Below are positions 35,192-45,144 of a DNA stretch of 63,028 bases, in pieces. The DNA lies in the NCBI GenBank assembly GCA_913061185.1, contig CAJXTI010000016.1, positions 1-63,028 on the forward strand, written 5' to 3'. The position numbers were made by a program, and so were the translations under genes. The DNA comes from an uncultured Oceanobacter sp. GTDB taxonomy: Bacteria > Pseudomonadota > Gammaproteobacteria > Pseudomonadales > Oceanobacteraceae. Position 1 is the first letter of the stretch. The number at the start of each line of letters is the position of its first letter. The notes beneath the pieces were generated by a model that saw nothing but the letters and a program-made list of their open reading frames with translations, had not been told where the DNA came from and ran no database searches.

Positions 35192-36004
35192 TCAGGATTG
35201 ATCTGGAGGTAATTCTCCGACGAGCACGGCCTCGTACTGGCTGGTGATCTTATCCAGCTTGGCCAGCAGGGTTTCAGTCATCTCGTGGATATGCGGGACT
35301 TCCTTGCGTTTATTGGCACTTTCCTGAAACAGGCGAAAGGTGGCTTTTGAGGTCATCCAAAATGACGCGGCCGATTCCAGTGATACCGCCAGTTGTGGCG
35401 TGGTAAAGCGCGAATGCATCAGCTCTCGAAGCGTGTGGTCGAACAAGGCAATGGAGGCATCCAGATCGGAATGTATCCATTGGTTGTCATAGCCCCAGTA
35501 AATGGCGATACAATTTCTGGCAATGCGTTGCGACAGCATGCGTTGTCTGCCTGCAAGGTAGACCATTTTGGCGCCATGATGGCCTTGCTGGTCTGCTTTG
35601 CTACGAGCTACATCATCACACAACGCCAGTAGGCGGTCATTTTCCTGGATCAGCGTACCAATAAGATTGTGATCCGGCCGTGCCAGAATATGTTTACGGT
35701 GAGTTTCCCACACAGACTGCGTATTGATCAGCAGTTCCTGAATAACGTCACTGGATTCATCTTCCATCAGTCGTGCCAGGCGTTGTTCAAACAGCATGAC
35801 GCTGACGTCGCGCTGGCTGCTGGCGGAGCGAGGGCTGATTCCGGCACCAATCATCAGATGATCTTTCATCATTCGCTGGCTGAGCATGATCAGACTGCCT
35901 GTCATTGTTGCGACAGTATTGTCCCTGCCAGCGGTGTAAGCGTTCTTTTTCGGTCGCTTGATCCAGAAAAACCAGATTAATGCGAGAAAGAAGATCAGAA
36001 GCAT
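35192..36004 (-). CDS. Membrane-anchored protein with two PilJ-type sensor repeats
   Basis: The 270-residue protein begins with one transmembrane helix (LLIFFLALIWFFWI), then basic residues, then two tandem PilJ-N-type domains: SLIMLSQRMMKDHLMIGAG (about 37) and AGRQRMLSQRIARNCIAIYW (about 150). It is a paralogue of the protein at 20804-21601; that one is exported with a cleavable signal, this one keeps its N-terminal anchor. No methyl-accepting or kinase domain follows, so what it signals to is unknown. It is convergent with fadD. Confidence 0.75.
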   Translation of the reverse strand: MLLIFFLALIWFFWIKRPKKNAYTAGRDNTVATMTGSLIMLSQRMMKDHLMIGAGISPRSASSQRDVSVMLFEQRLARLMEDESSDVIQELLINTQSVWETHRKHILARPDHNLIGTLIQENDRLLALCDDVARSKADQQGHHGAKMVYLAGRQRMLSQRIARNCIAIYWGYDNQWIHSDLDASIALFDHTLRELMHSRFTTPQLAVSLESAASFWMTSKATFRLFQESANKRKEVPHIHEMTETLLAKLDKITSQYEAVLVGELPPDQS

Positions 36005-36735
36005 GTGAATTCCTCCGTGAATTCCCTCCAGCGTGACGATTAACCTTCACCGTCAAACGCGCTGGTGCTTATAAGCTTGGAGAGAACGACAGTCGGGTTA
36101 TTTGATTGCTCTACAATGCAGCAAAAAAATAGCGTGTACTAAGGTCAAAATCAACTAATGTCCTTATCAATAGATATTTCTCGCAGTAACTGTCTTGATG
36201 GTCTGCCTTTCATCTCAACATGGCGGTATATGTCTGATTGTTTGACGCAGGATCTGCACTTGCCGCTATGGTTGCTCGTATCCAGGAGTCTGTCGGGCTT
36301 GGGAATGTCCTATTGTGGAAATACTGAATGTGGCTCTTTTTTGCGCAAATTCTTGTTGAATGGAACCACTATTCGCCTCAAATTTACGCAAGAATCGCTC
36401 AGCCCCGTCTTTCCTGCGAGGCTCCTAGTCTCTCAATCTGAATGTGTTTAGGGGCAGTCCAAACCGCTACGGACTTACCCGGAGACGTCCAGCTACCCGG
36501 TTTGTCGACCAGCCCATAAATAGAGTTACTGATAATAAGCATAGCGCTGTTTGCTGTTGGTTTACTCGTTTGCTGCTTGCTTTCTAGACAGATTGGGCGC
36601 TGGGTCTGATTTTTTAAATATCCTTGGAGGTCAGTGAATTTTCTGCTGTGAAAGGCATCGGCTATGCAAGGAGTGTCCTGTAGCGATTAGCCATCGTATG
36701 GATTTTGCTTTGCTGATATAGTCCGCCGCTATCAA
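36005..36735. other. Long intergenic region before the cobalamin riboswitch
   Basis: No gene is supported in these 730 bases. The longest plus-strand frame (36158-36451) lacks a ribosome site and family resemblance. Several AT-rich stretches (for example around 36610-36650) may hold the promoter of the cobalamin operon. Confidence 0.45.
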
Positions 36736-36866
36736 ACAGGTGTCAGGCTGCCGTGGCGGCCTGATTTAATTGGGAATCCGGTGCAACTCCGGGACTGTAC
36801 CCGCAACTGTAATTCTCTGGCCGTAACGGGCAGGGGAAAGTCAGATACCAGCCTGGGAATTGTTTG
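36736..36866 (+). ncRNA. Cobalamin (B12) riboswitch
   Basis: The sequence has the conserved elements of the AdoCbl/Cbl riboswitch in order: a start stem (CAGGTGTCAGGCTGCC), the core GGGAATCCGGTGCAACTCC (36772-36790), GGACTGTACCCGCAACTGTAA, and the 3' B12 box AGTCAGATACCAGCCTG (about 36839-36855). It stands directly upstream of the B12 transport and salvage operon and would shut off that operon when cobalamin is plentiful, through the expression platform at about 36866-37041. Confidence 0.93.
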
Positions 36867-37041
36867 GCCGACATTCGGCGTGGGCGCGCTGTAATGTCTG
36901 GTCAATAAATGATTCTGTCTCTTGAATTTTGTTCGTGCGGGAATACACGAGCCATCTCCTTTCCCTGTTGATGCAGTTTGTCGACAGTCGACGGTGTTGG
37001 ATGGCAATCCTGGGCATGAACTCTTGTTATCTGGTGCTTCC

Positions 37042-37866
37042 ATGGTTGGCTGTTCCGGTCTGGTGGTTGACGAGCTGAGGCTCACGATTGATCAGCAACC
37101 GATTCTGAAATGTCTCTCTTTTTCACTGCCTGCCGGTTCCGTGCTGGGTGTGCTTGGCCCGAACGGTGCTGGCAAGACCAGTTTGCTGCTGGCGTTGTCG
37201 GGTCAGTTAACTGGACAGATAACGGCGACTACGCTGGCCTGGCAAGATCGGCCATTGTCCGATTACAGCCTGAATCAGCGTGCCCGGCGTATCGCGGTTG
37301 TGAACCAGCTGAACGATGCGGTCTTTGCCCTCAGTCTGCGGCAAATGGTACGCATGGGGTTGTTGCCGCACCAATCCTTGTTGGGACGGCAGTCAGCAGC
37401 CGATGACGAGCGGATCGATCAGGCGCTGGAGCGTGTTGGTCTGGCAGAAAAGTCAACCCGTGTATTTTCGACCCTGTCTGGCGGCGAGCAACAACGTGGC
37501 CTGATTGCCCGTGCCCTGGTGCAGCGGGCGGAACTGATTGTGCTGGATGAACCTGTTAACCATCTCGATGTGTATTTCCAGCACGATGTGCTGGCCTTAC
37601 TGGGCCAGCTGGCACGTGATACCGGGCTGACGGTGGTCATGAGTCTGCATGACCTCAATTTGTCCGCGCACTACTGTGATCAGCTGTTGCTGTTGGAAAA
37701 TGGCGAGCAGGTGGCTTTCGGGACGCCGGACAGTGTGTTGGTGCCGGAGCGTCTAGAGCGTGTTTTTCGCTTGCCTTGTGCGGTTCGTCGCCACGACGAC
37801 CGGGCGTTACGGGTGGATTTTTCACCCTTGCCCTTAACCGTTCAAACGCGGGATAAACGGCGATGA
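37042..37866 (+). CDS. btuD: Cobalamin ABC transporter, ATP-binding subunit
   Basis: The 274-residue ABC ATPase of the iron/B12 class has Walker A LGPNGAGKTSLLL (about 39-51), signature LSGGEQQRG (about 144-152) and Walker B LIVLDEPVNHLD (about 163-174) with the H-loop in MSLHDLNLSAHYC. It powers corrinoid import through BtuC. The start is chosen at ATG 37042 because the fold begins there, though the ribosome site is weak and an open frame extends to 36922. It is the first gene after the riboswitch and overlaps btuC by four bases. Confidence 0.87.
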   Translation: MVGCSGLVVDELRLTIDQQPILKCLSFSLPAGSVLGVLGPNGAGKTSLLLALSGQLTGQITATTLAWQDRPLSDYSLNQRARRIAVVNQLNDAVFALSLRQMVRMGLLPHQSLLGRQSAADDERIDQALERVGLAEKSTRVFSTLSGGEQQRGLIARALVQRAELIVLDEPVNHLDVYFQHDVLALLGQLARDTGLTVVMSLHDLNLSAHYCDQLLLLENGEQVAFGTPDSVLVPERLERVFRLPCAVRRHDDRALRVDFSPLPLTVQTRDKRR

Positions 37867-38885
37867 GGCAGCGTTGGTGGTGGTTGCTGGCCGTGGCGGT
37901 GTTATCACCGCTGGCTGCGCTGTTTTTTGGCTCTGCCAATTTGTCACTGGATACGGTTTGGCGTTGCCTCGTCGGTTTGCCTGTTGATCCACTGGATCAG
38001 TTGATTTTTACCGACTTGCGTTTGCCAAGAGTTGCTGCGGGGGTTTTGGTCGGTGCCGGGCTGGCGATTGCCGGAGCATCTTTGCAGAACGTCACACGTA
38101 ATGGCCTGGCGGATCCTTACTTGTTTGGGGTGGTCGCGGGCGCCGGATTGGGTGCCAGTGTGGTCACGGTGCTGATGGGCTCGGCACTGGCCCAGCATCC
38201 GCTGCTGGCGGGGTTGCTGGGTTGGTTACCGACGGCAACCGCTTTGCCGATTGCTGCGTTTGGCGGTGCACTGTTTGCGGTGATGCTGGTACAGATACTG
38301 GCCGTCACTTCGTTTGCCCGCAGCTCCGAGCAGTTGTTATTGGGAGGCGTTGCCATTTCACTGATGCTGGGTTCGCTGACGCATTTTATTCTGTTTGTGG
38401 GCGAGCCGTTTGCGGCCAATAAAGTATTGTTCTGGCTGATGGGCAGTCTTGCCAGAGTGGAAAGCAGTCATCTGTTGCTGCTCTTTCCCGTAGTGCTGAT
38501 TTGTAGTGCTGTTTTATTGCTGTTGGGACGACATTTCGACGCCATGCTGCTCGGCGATGACAATGCCCGGACGCTGGGGGTTGATGCGGTTCGACTGCGG
38601 GCCTTGGCTCTGGTGATGTGCGCCGCTCTGACGGCAGCGGTGGTGGCCTACTGCGGTGGTATCGGTTTTGTTGGTCTGATGATTCCCCATATTGTGCGGC
38701 GTTGGCTGGGGGTGACGACCCGAACACTGATTCTGGGGTGTTTGTTACTCGGCAGTACCTTTCTGGTATGGGTTGATGTGATTGCCCGATCGGCGGTTGC
38801 CAGTCAGGAAATTCCCATCGGTATTATCACCTCGGCGATTGGCAGTGTGTTTTTTCTGATTGTTATGCGTCAGCGTTTGGCCTGA
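37863..38885 (+). CDS. btuC: Cobalamin ABC transporter permease
   Basis: The 340-residue FecCD/BtuC-family permease has about 10 hydrophobic segments. Family motifs are DLRLPRVAAGVLVGAGLAIAG, NGLADPYLFGVVAGAGLGAS (about 80) and GGIGFVGLMIPHIVRRWLG (about 260), the last being the cytoplasmic coupling helix region. It forms the membrane channel with BtuD and receives corrinoid from BtuF, encoded at the end of the same operon. A BtuD-BtuC translational overlap (ATGA) is present. Confidence 0.87.
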   Translation: MRQRWWWLLAVAVLSPLAALFFGSANLSLDTVWRCLVGLPVDPLDQLIFTDLRLPRVAAGVLVGAGLAIAGASLQNVTRNGLADPYLFGVVAGAGLGASVVTVLMGSALAQHPLLAGLLGWLPTATALPIAAFGGALFAVMLVQILAVTSFARSSEQLLLGGVAISLMLGSLTHFILFVGEPFAANKVLFWLMGSLARVESSHLLLLFPVVLICSAVLLLLGRHFDAMLLGDDNARTLGVDAVRLRALALVMCAALTAAVVAYCGGIGFVGLMIPHIVRRWLGVTTRTLILGCLLLGSTFLVWVDVIARSAVASQEIPIGIITSAIGSVFFLIVMRQRLA

Positions 38886-38899
38886 GCGGAGCCCGGTTT

Positions 38900-39970
38900 A
38901 TGCAAGCTGTTCATTTTGATATTCAAGCCGTCGGGCATACCTGGCTGACACACATACAACAGCGGATTGATGAAAAAACCAAACCGTTGGGGTCGTTGGG
39001 AGAACTGGAAGGGTTGGCGGCCAGGCTGGCACAGATCCAGATCCAGACCCTTGATGGCGTTGCTGCTGGCCGTATTAACATTGTCCGGCCGACCATGCTG
39101 GTGTTTGCGGCTGACCATGGCATTGCCGGTCATCCGATCAGTATTGCTCCGCAAGCGGTGACCGAACAGATGGTTCGCAATTTTCTTGCCGGTGGCGCGG
39201 CGATCAATTGTTTTTGCCAGGCCAATGAGATGGCGCTGATGGTGATTGATGCGGGCATGATCAGCCCGGTCTGTTCGGATCATCCGTTGTTGTTGACGCG
39301 CAGGGTCAGTGCTGGAACCGATGATTTCTCCCAGCATGCGGCGATGACAGCGGCGCAGTGTCAACAAGCGCTGCGATATGGCGCTGACGTTGCCCGAGAC
39401 CAGATCAGCGCCGGATCAAATGTACTGGGCTTTGGCGAAATGGGCATCGGTAATACCAGCTCCGCCTCGGCTGTGCTGGCGTTACTGGAAAATATAGCGG
39501 TAGACCGTGTGGTTGGGCGTGGAACCGGAATCAACGATGACCAGCTGCAGCTCAAACGTGAACTGATTCATCAGGCCGTTCAGCGGATTCGATCCATGCA
39601 CCCGGAGGTGACTGCTGACATTGCCATGCAGGAAGCTGGCGGGTTTGAAATTGTCCAGATGGTGGGGGCGATGCTGGCGGCGGCAGAGCAGCGGGCGACG
39701 ATTCTGGTTGATGGTTTTATTGTGTCGGTGGCGGCACTGCTGGCTTGTCGTATGGCACCCAACTGCCGGGACTATCTGGTGTTTTGCCATCAATCGGCTG
39801 AGTCGGCACATGGCTTGACGTTACAGGCGCTGAATGCACGTCCTTTACTGAGTCTCGGTTTGCGCCTGGGAGAAGGCACCGGTGCCGCATTGGCGCTGCC
39901 ATTACTGCGGGCTGCGGCTGCGTTTTATAACGATATGGCGACCTTCGCCAGCGCCGGGGTGGAGGTGTAA
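38900..39970 (+). CDS. cobT: Nicotinate-nucleotide:dimethylbenzimidazole phosphoribosyltransferase
   Basis: The 356-residue CobT activates the lower base by making alpha-ribazole-5'-phosphate. Family segments include KPLGSLGELEGLAARLAQI (about 28), FAADHGIAGHPIS (about 71), GEMGIGNTSSASAVLALL (about 177) and the C-terminal RPLLSLGLRLGEGTGAALAL with the catalytic Glu. The length is that of E. coli CobT. GGAG lies before the ATG. It is followed by cobS with a TAATG junction. Confidence 0.93.
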   Translation: MQAVHFDIQAVGHTWLTHIQQRIDEKTKPLGSLGELEGLAARLAQIQIQTLDGVAAGRINIVRPTMLVFAADHGIAGHPISIAPQAVTEQMVRNFLAGGAAINCFCQANEMALMVIDAGMISPVCSDHPLLLTRRVSAGTDDFSQHAAMTAAQCQQALRYGADVARDQISAGSNVLGFGEMGIGNTSSASAVLALLENIAVDRVVGRGTGINDDQLQLKRELIHQAVQRIRSMHPEVTADIAMQEAGGFEIVQMVGAMLAAAEQRATILVDGFIVSVAALLACRMAPNCRDYLVFCHQSAESAHGLTLQALNARPLLSLGLRLGEGTGAALALPLLRAAAAFYNDMATFASAGVEV

Positions 39971-40764
39971 TGGCTGCGATGACCTTGCTGCTGCGACAAC
40001 ACGGGCAGCGCTTGCAGTTGGCGCTGGGTTTTTTGACCCGTTTGCCGATGAGCCGTCAGTTGCCATACAGCACGGACAATATGCACAAGGCGCTGGGCTA
40101 TTTTCCCTTGGTGGGTTGGCTGCTGGCCGGGTTGCTGACGGTTGTGTTCCTGCTGGCTGAGGCCGGTCTGGGGACGCTGCCTGCGGTTTGTGTACTGCTG
40201 ATCACCAGTTTGCTGTTGACCGGGGCGTTGCATGAAGACGGTCTGGCCGACTGTTTTGATGGTTTTTACGGCGGACTGGAGCAGCAGCACAAGCTTACCA
40301 TTCTCAAGGACAGTCGGCTTGGCACCTACGGCAGCAGCGCCTTGATACTGGCCTTGCTGTTCAAGTTTGTCCTGCTGGTGAGTCTCGCAGGTCAGGGAGA
40401 ACTGCTGCTGGCGCTGGTTATTGGTTATCCCTTCTCCCGTGCGCTGGCAATTACTCATGCACAAGATCTGCCTTATGTCTCGGCACCCGGCAGCAGTAAA
40501 AGTGATCCGCTGGCACAGCCGATGAATGCGGTCTTGTTGGCGCAGGTGCTGATAACCGGGACAATAGGCCTGTTGTGGTTGCCGTTCTGGTCGGCCCTGA
40601 CGGTGATCGCTGCTGTTGTGGTAATGCGCCAGCTGCTCAAACAATGGATGCAAAAGCACCTGCACGGCTTCACCGGTGATTGTCTCGGTGCCGCCCAGCA
40701 GCTGCAGGAACTGTTGATCTATACGGTATTACTCGCCCTGGCTCAACATGGGTACCTGACATGA
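39970..40764 (+). CDS. cobS: Adenosylcobinamide-GDP ribazoletransferase (cobalamin synthase)
   Basis: The 264-residue inner-membrane protein has several hydrophobic helices and the family motifs LTRLPMS, HKALGYFPLVGWLLAG, LHEDGLADCFDGFYGG (acidic metal-binding motif, about 78) and KDSRLGTYG (about 115). It joins adenosylcobinamide-GDP and alpha-ribazole to close the nucleotide loop, the final membrane step. Its start shares one base with the cobT stop and its end overlaps the cobU start. Confidence 0.92.
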   Translation: MAAMTLLLRQHGQRLQLALGFLTRLPMSRQLPYSTDNMHKALGYFPLVGWLLAGLLTVVFLLAEAGLGTLPAVCVLLITSLLLTGALHEDGLADCFDGFYGGLEQQHKLTILKDSRLGTYGSSALILALLFKFVLLVSLAGQGELLLALVIGYPFSRALAITHAQDLPYVSAPGSSKSDPLAQPMNAVLLAQVLITGTIGLLWLPFWSALTVIAAVVVMRQLLKQWMQKHLHGFTGDCLGAAQQLQELLIYTVLLALAQHGYLT

Positions 40765-41285
40765 TTCATTTGATCCTCGGTGGTGCCCGCTCTGGCAAAT
40801 CCCGTTACGGGTTAGCGGTGGCCAGTGCTCTGGCGATACAGCAAGGCGTGGATCAATATTTTGTGGCGACGGCGACGCCCTTCGATGACGAAATGACCAG
40901 CAGAATAGAACGACATCAGCAGGAAAGGGGGGAAGACTGGCAGCTAGCTGAAGTCCCTCTGGCACTGGCAGAGTATTTGAATCAGCAATCAGGTACTGGC
41001 GTTATTCTGGTGGATTGCCTGACGTTGTGGCTCAACAACCAGTTTTATCACTTTCCTGAACAGGATTTTCCGGCGCTGTTCGTTCAAATGACCCAGGCGC
41101 TACAGCAATGCCGTATGGATGTTGTGCTGATCGCTAATGAAATCGGATTTGGGGTGGTGCCTGCGGGCGGAGTCAGCCGGGCGTTTGTCGATCAGGCCGG
41201 GTGGTTGAATCAGGCCTTGGCAGCCATTGCCGACCGGGTAACCCTGGTGGTTGCCGGGCTACCACTGACCGTGAAAGAGGTATAA
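40761..41285 (+). CDS. cobU: Adenosylcobinamide kinase / guanylyltransferase
   Basis: The 174-residue bifunctional enzyme has the P-loop LGGARSGKSRYGLAV (about 5-19), TATPFDDEMTSRIERHQQER (about 38) with the GMP-accepting His, VDCLTLWLNN (about 80) and ANEIGFGVVPAGGVSRAF (about 116). It phosphorylates adenosylcobinamide and adds GMP before CobS acts. ATG 40761 overlaps the cobS stop (ATGA); an upstream in-frame start at 40680 inside cobS is rejected. In other species it is named cobP. Confidence 0.93.
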   Translation: MIHLILGGARSGKSRYGLAVASALAIQQGVDQYFVATATPFDDEMTSRIERHQQERGEDWQLAEVPLALAEYLNQQSGTGVILVDCLTLWLNNQFYHFPEQDFPALFVQMTQALQQCRMDVVLIANEIGFGVVPAGGVSRAFVDQAGWLNQALAAIADRVTLVVAGLPLTVKEV

Positions 41286-41288
41286 GGC

Positions 41289-41960
41289 ATGACAACAGGG
41301 GATACGATCATTGATCTCGTTCGTCACGGAGCGGTAGCGGGTGAGCCAGCGCTGTATGGCAGCACCGATGTTGCCCTTAGTAACGCTGGCTGGCAGCAGC
41401 TGGAACGTGCGTTTGCTGCTATTTCGGCCCCGGTCAGTGTCGTCAGCTCGCCGCTGCAGCGCTGCCAGGCCTTCGCCACGCACTGGTCGCAACAGCAAGG
41501 GCTGACGCTGGCGATTATTGCTGAATTACGCGAATACGATTTTGGCGACTGGGATGGCATTCCGTTTGACGTGTTGTTCGGCACGCCAGAAGACAACCCC
41601 GACGGCTGGAGTGAACTGGAAGCCTTTAGCCAGTTTCCGGCAGGCAATCCACCACCTGGGGGAGAGCGAATTGAACAGGTCTATGAACGGGTGGTTCGTG
41701 GCTGGAACCAGGTGCTCAAGCAGGGCGCTGGCGGCCATACCGTGGTGGTTTGTCATAGCGCCGTTATTCGTTTGATTCTCGGTTATTTACTCCCGGTCGA
41801 CTGGCGTGATGGCAGTTGGTATTCCTCGCTGTCGATCCATTACGGCAGTCGTACCCGCATCCGTATTCCGGCCCACCCGGAGGCCGCTGCGGTGGTGGAA
41901 TGTATTGGCTGGTTACCGGCTGACAATGATCAGCCAGAAAGGCAACACGGTGGTGAATAA
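41289..41960 (+). CDS. cobC: Alpha-ribazole phosphatase-type histidine phosphatase
   Basis: The 223-residue histidine phosphatase carries the catalytic LVRHGAV (about 9-15) with [26 protein letters not shown] (about 55) and [18 protein letters not shown] (about 145) with the second His. In this operon the substrate is most likely alpha-ribazole-5'-phosphate or adenosylcobalamin-5'-phosphate. Its end overlaps the start of cobQ. Generic members of the family are hard to separate by sequence, so the assignment rests on context. Confidence 0.85.
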   Translation: MTTGDTIIDLVRHGAVAGEPALYGSTDVALSNAGWQQLERAFAAISAPVSVVSSPLQRCQAFATHWSQQQGLTLAIIAELREYDFGDWDGIPFDVLFGTPEDNPDGWSELEAFSQFPAGNPPPGGERIEQVYERVVRGWNQVLKQGAGGHTVVVCHSAVIRLILGYLLPVDWRDGSWYSSLSIHYGSRTRIRIPAHPEAAAVVECIGWLPADNDQPERQHGGE

Positions 41961-43530
41961 CTGGCAATCTCCCAGCACCCTGATGGTACAAGGCACCACC
42001 TCGGATGCCGGTAAAAGTTTGCTGGTGGCGGGATTGTGCCGGTGCTTTCGTGATCTTGGTATCGCGGTGGTGCCGTTCAAGCCGCAAAATATGGCGTTAA
42101 ACAGCGCGGTGACTCCGGATGGTGGCGAAATTGGTCGCGCTCAGGCGCTGCAGGCCAGAGCTGCTGGTCTGCAGCCGCATGTGGATATGAATCCGGTGCT
42201 GCTCAAACCCAACTCGGATACCGGTGCCCAGGTTATTATTCATGGCCAGGCCGTCACCGATATGGAAGCAGCGGCTTACCATGATTACAAAACCACCGCG
42301 ATGACTGCCGTGCTGGCTTCCCACCAACGCTTGCAACAGCAATATGAGCTGATTGTGGTTGAAGGCGCGGGCAGCCCGGCGGAAATCAATTTGCGCGACC
42401 GCGATATTGCCAATATGGGGTTTGCCGAGGCGGTGGATTGCCCGGTGATTATTGTGGCGGATATCGATCGGGGTGGCGTATTCGCCCAGCTGGTGGGGAC
42501 ACTCGAACTTTTGTCGGCCTCCGAGCAACAGCGGGTGGTGGGCTTTGTGATCAATAAATTTCGCGGTGATCTTGGCTTGTTGCAGTCTGGTCTTGACTGG
42601 TTGCAGCAGCGTACCGGCAAACCGGTGTTGGGTGTGTTGCCCTATTTAACCAATCTGGCTGCGGCAGCAGAGGATGCCATCGAGATTGAGCAGCAACTCG
42701 ACACCAGGGATGTCCGGCTTCGGGTCAAGGTGCCGGTGCTGTCCCGTATCAGTAACCACACCGACTTCGACATGCTGCGCCAACACCCCCAAGTGGATTT
42801 CAGCTATGTTGGCCCAGGTCAGCCACTGACCGATGCCGACTTGATTATCCTGCCGGGCAGCAAGAATGTACGTGCCGAACTGGATATGTTGTGTAACAGC
42901 CGCTGGGCCAGCGATATTGCCCGCCACCTGCGTTACGGTGGCAAGGTGATGGGGATTTGCGCTGGCTATCAACTGCTGGGGCAGGGTATTCATGACCCGG
43001 ACGGCGTCGAAGGCGTTGCGGGTAGCCGTGTTGGTCTGGGGTATTTACCCATCGAAACCCGGCTGTATCGGGATAAATCTCTGACCAATGACTGCGGTGA
43101 ATTGGCTTTGCCTGGTCGTGGGCAGAATACTGGCGGCGTGCCGGTGACCGGTTATCAGATCCACGCCGGGCGGAGCCGTTACCTCCATGAACAGGGAATC
43201 CAGCCTTTTGCCTACCTGCAGGATAGTCAACCGGACGGCTGTTATAGTGACGACAATCAGGTGGTCGGCACCTACTTGCACGGCGTGTTTGATACCCCGC
43301 AAGCCTTGCAGCAGATACTGCAGTGGGCCGGTGCCACCACCGACCGGATAGACAGCTATCAGCAACAGCAAGAACAGGCGCTGGATCGCATCGCCAGTGC
43401 CTGTGCCGAACATCTCGATATAGCGACATTACTGGCCTTTACCTCGGCCACTGTCACCGCCCCTGAAACCATTCCTGAAACCATTCCTGAAACCGATCGC
43501 CGTGGAGAGTCGCGTGAATCCAGTACCTGA
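41950..43530 (+). CDS. cobQ: Cobyric acid synthase
   Basis: The 526-residue glutamine-dependent amidotransferase adds four amide groups to adenosylcobyrinic acid a,c-diamide. The ATP-grasp-like N-terminal domain begins [18 protein letters not shown] with [12 protein letters not shown]. The glutaminase half has the nucleophile in [16 protein letters not shown] (about 330) and the His in GTYLHGVFD (about 440). GTG 41950 has AAAGG upstream and is close to the fold; ATG 41926 is an alternative. Near its 3' end a 12-base unit (CCTGAAACCATT) is repeated in tandem, giving [11 protein letters not shown] at the C-terminus. The end overlaps cobO. Confidence 0.92.
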   Translation: MVNNWQSPSTLMVQGTTSDAGKSLLVAGLCRCFRDLGIAVVPFKPQNMALNSAVTPDGGEIGRAQALQARAAGLQPHVDMNPVLLKPNSDTGAQVIIHGQAVTDMEAAAYHDYKTTAMTAVLASHQRLQQQYELIVVEGAGSPAEINLRDRDIANMGFAEAVDCPVIIVADIDRGGVFAQLVGTLELLSASEQQRVVGFVINKFRGDLGLLQSGLDWLQQRTGKPVLGVLPYLTNLAAAAEDAIEIEQQLDTRDVRLRVKVPVLSRISNHTDFDMLRQHPQVDFSYVGPGQPLTDADLIILPGSKNVRAELDMLCNSRWASDIARHLRYGGKVMGICAGYQLLGQGIHDPDGVEGVAGSRVGLGYLPIETRLYRDKSLTNDCGELALPGRGQNTGGVPVTGYQIHAGRSRYLHEQGIQPFAYLQDSQPDGCYSDDNQVVGTYLHGVFDTPQALQQILQWAGATTDRIDSYQQQQEQALDRIASACAEHLDIATLLAFTSATVTAPETIPETIPETDRRGESRESST

Positions 43531-44119
43531 TAAAAATGCAGCACACAAAGCCAAAATGCAGCAACAACAAGCCGCTGTTGCTGAGCGGGTCAAGGCCGCC
43601 CAGGAAAAGCGCGGCACCCTGATCGTGATTACCGGCAATGGCAAAGGCAAGTCTACCTCGGGTTTTGGCACGGTTGTCCGGGCGCTCGGATACGACCTGA
43701 AAACTGCCGTAGTGCAATACGTCAAGGGTACCTGGCCTTGTGGCGAACGGGATTTGTTACAAAAACTGGGGGTGCCGTTTCATGTGATGGGCACCGGATT
43801 TACCTGGGATACCCAAGATCGGGACAAGGACATCGCCGCCGCTCAGGAAGCCTGGGCGGCCAGTAAGGTGTTTCTGGCCGACCCGGAGATTCACGTACTG
43901 TTGCTGGACGAACTGACCTATATGCTCAGCTACGAATACCTCGATATTGAGGAGGTGCTGACGGCGCTGGCCAATCGCCCGGTCGAACAAACCGTGGTGA
44001 TTACCGGGCGTGATGCCCACCCGCGCTTGATCGAGCTGGCCGATACCGTCAGTGAGGTGCAACCGGTCAAACACGCGTTTGATGCCGGTATCAAGGCACG
44101 TAAAGGCGTGGACTGGTGA
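43514..44119 (+). CDS. cobO: Cob(I)yrinic acid a,c-diamide adenosyltransferase
   Basis: The 201-residue enzyme of the CobO/BtuR/CobA family attaches the adenosyl group to cobalt. The P-loop is [14 protein letters not shown] (about 40-53); others are [18 protein letters not shown], the [20 protein letters not shown] stretch (about 127) and [20 protein letters not shown] 43514 with GGAGAG is the likely start; GTG 43502 is possible. It overlaps cobQ upstream and btuF downstream, keeping the operon compact. Salvaged corrinoids need this step before CobU, CobS and CobT can act. Confidence 0.93.
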   Translation: MNPVPDKNAAHKAKMQQQQAAVAERVKAAQEKRGTLIVITGNGKGKSTSGFGTVVRALGYDLKTAVVQYVKGTWPCGERDLLQKLGVPFHVMGTGFTWDTQDRDKDIAAAQEAWAASKVFLADPEIHVLLLDELTYMLSYEYLDIEEVLTALANRPVEQTVVITGRDAHPRLIELADTVSEVQPVKHAFDAGIKARKGVDW

Positions 44120-45039
44120 GTCGACCGTATCGGGCGGGTTGGCTGCTGTTGCTGGTTCTGTCTGCTGCTCATGGCGCGGAGCAACAGCAGACAGAACCAG
44201 CATCCGAACTATCATCAGCAAAACAGGCACCAGCAACAGGGCAGAAAACGTCAAACCCGGCAGACGCCCGAGCATCGCTGCGTATTATCGCCTTGGCACC
44301 GCATATTGTGGAATTACTCTATACCATTGGAGCGGGAGCACAAATCATCGGCACTACCGAATACGCCGATTATCCAGCCGCTGCCAATGACATTCCCCGC
44401 GTCGGCTCCTACGCCGGTTTGCAGATTGAAAAAATCCTGCAAATGAAACCCGACCTCATTATTGCCTGGCGTAGCGGTAATCCGGTAGCGGATCTGGAGC
44501 GGCTGCAGCAATATCATCTGAACGTGGTGTATTCCGACGTCACCCGGCTTGACGATGTCGCCAGTGAATTACGCAACTTTGGACGTCTGACCGGCCACGA
44601 AGCCAGTGCCGAACAGCATGCTTTGGCTTATGAGCAGGAGTTGCAGCGACTGCGCGCCACCTTTGCCAAGCGGACGCCGGTGCGGGTGTTTTACGAACTC
44701 TGGTCGCGGCCGCTGACCACCGTGGCGGCTAATGCCTGGCCACAACAACAGTTGACACTTTGTGGGGCTGACAATCCATTTGCCCAACTGAATCAGGATT
44801 ACCCTGGGGTCGGACTGGAGCAGGTGATTGTTTCGATGCCCGAAGTGATTATCCAGCCAAGCCACCAAGGAAATAACAGCATTGATGCCGATGCGGTTAA
44901 CTGGCAGCGCTGGCGTACCATTCCGGCGGTCAAAAATGGTTATATCATTCACCCGGATGCGGACAAGTTGCATCGCATGACTCCCAGAGCGCTGGATGAA
45001 ATCGGCCTGCTGTGTGAACAGATCGACCATGCCCGATAA
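44116..45039 (+). CDS. btuF: Cobalamin ABC transporter substrate-binding protein
   Basis: The 307-residue protein has a signal peptide (about 1-20, ending AAHGA), a low-complexity Gln/Ser/Ala linker (about 22-50) and a BtuF-type two-lobe binding domain: RIIALAPHIVELLYTIGAG, VGSYAGLQIEKILQMKPDLI and TVAANAWPQQQLTLCGADNPF. It captures corrinoid in the periplasm and delivers it to BtuCD. GTG start overlaps the cobO stop. It is unusual that it is the last gene of the operon, far from btuCD at the head. No btuB is seen. Confidence 0.85.
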   Translation: MSRPYRAGWLLLLVLSAAHGAEQQQTEPASELSSAKQAPATGQKTSNPADARASLRIIALAPHIVELLYTIGAGAQIIGTTEYADYPAAANDIPRVGSYAGLQIEKILQMKPDLIIAWRSGNPVADLERLQQYHLNVVYSDVTRLDDVASELRNFGRLTGHEASAEQHALAYEQELQRLRATFAKRTPVRVFYELWSRPLTTVAANAWPQQQLTLCGADNPFAQLNQDYPGVGLEQVIVSMPEVIIQPSHQGNNSIDADAVNWQRWRTIPAVKNGYIIHPDADKLHRMTPRALDEIGLLCEQIDHAR

Positions 45040-45144
45040 ACTGGCTGATATAAAAACACTTTTTAGTCACCTCTAGCCTGATCACGACGGCGGTCTGGCG
45101 TAGTAATCTGCGCTGAATCGGTTACTTATGAGAATGACTGCCAA

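Noticed and set aside
36158..36451. Possible small gene before the riboswitch
   Set aside because: No ribosome site, no recognisable domain, and odd residue composition.
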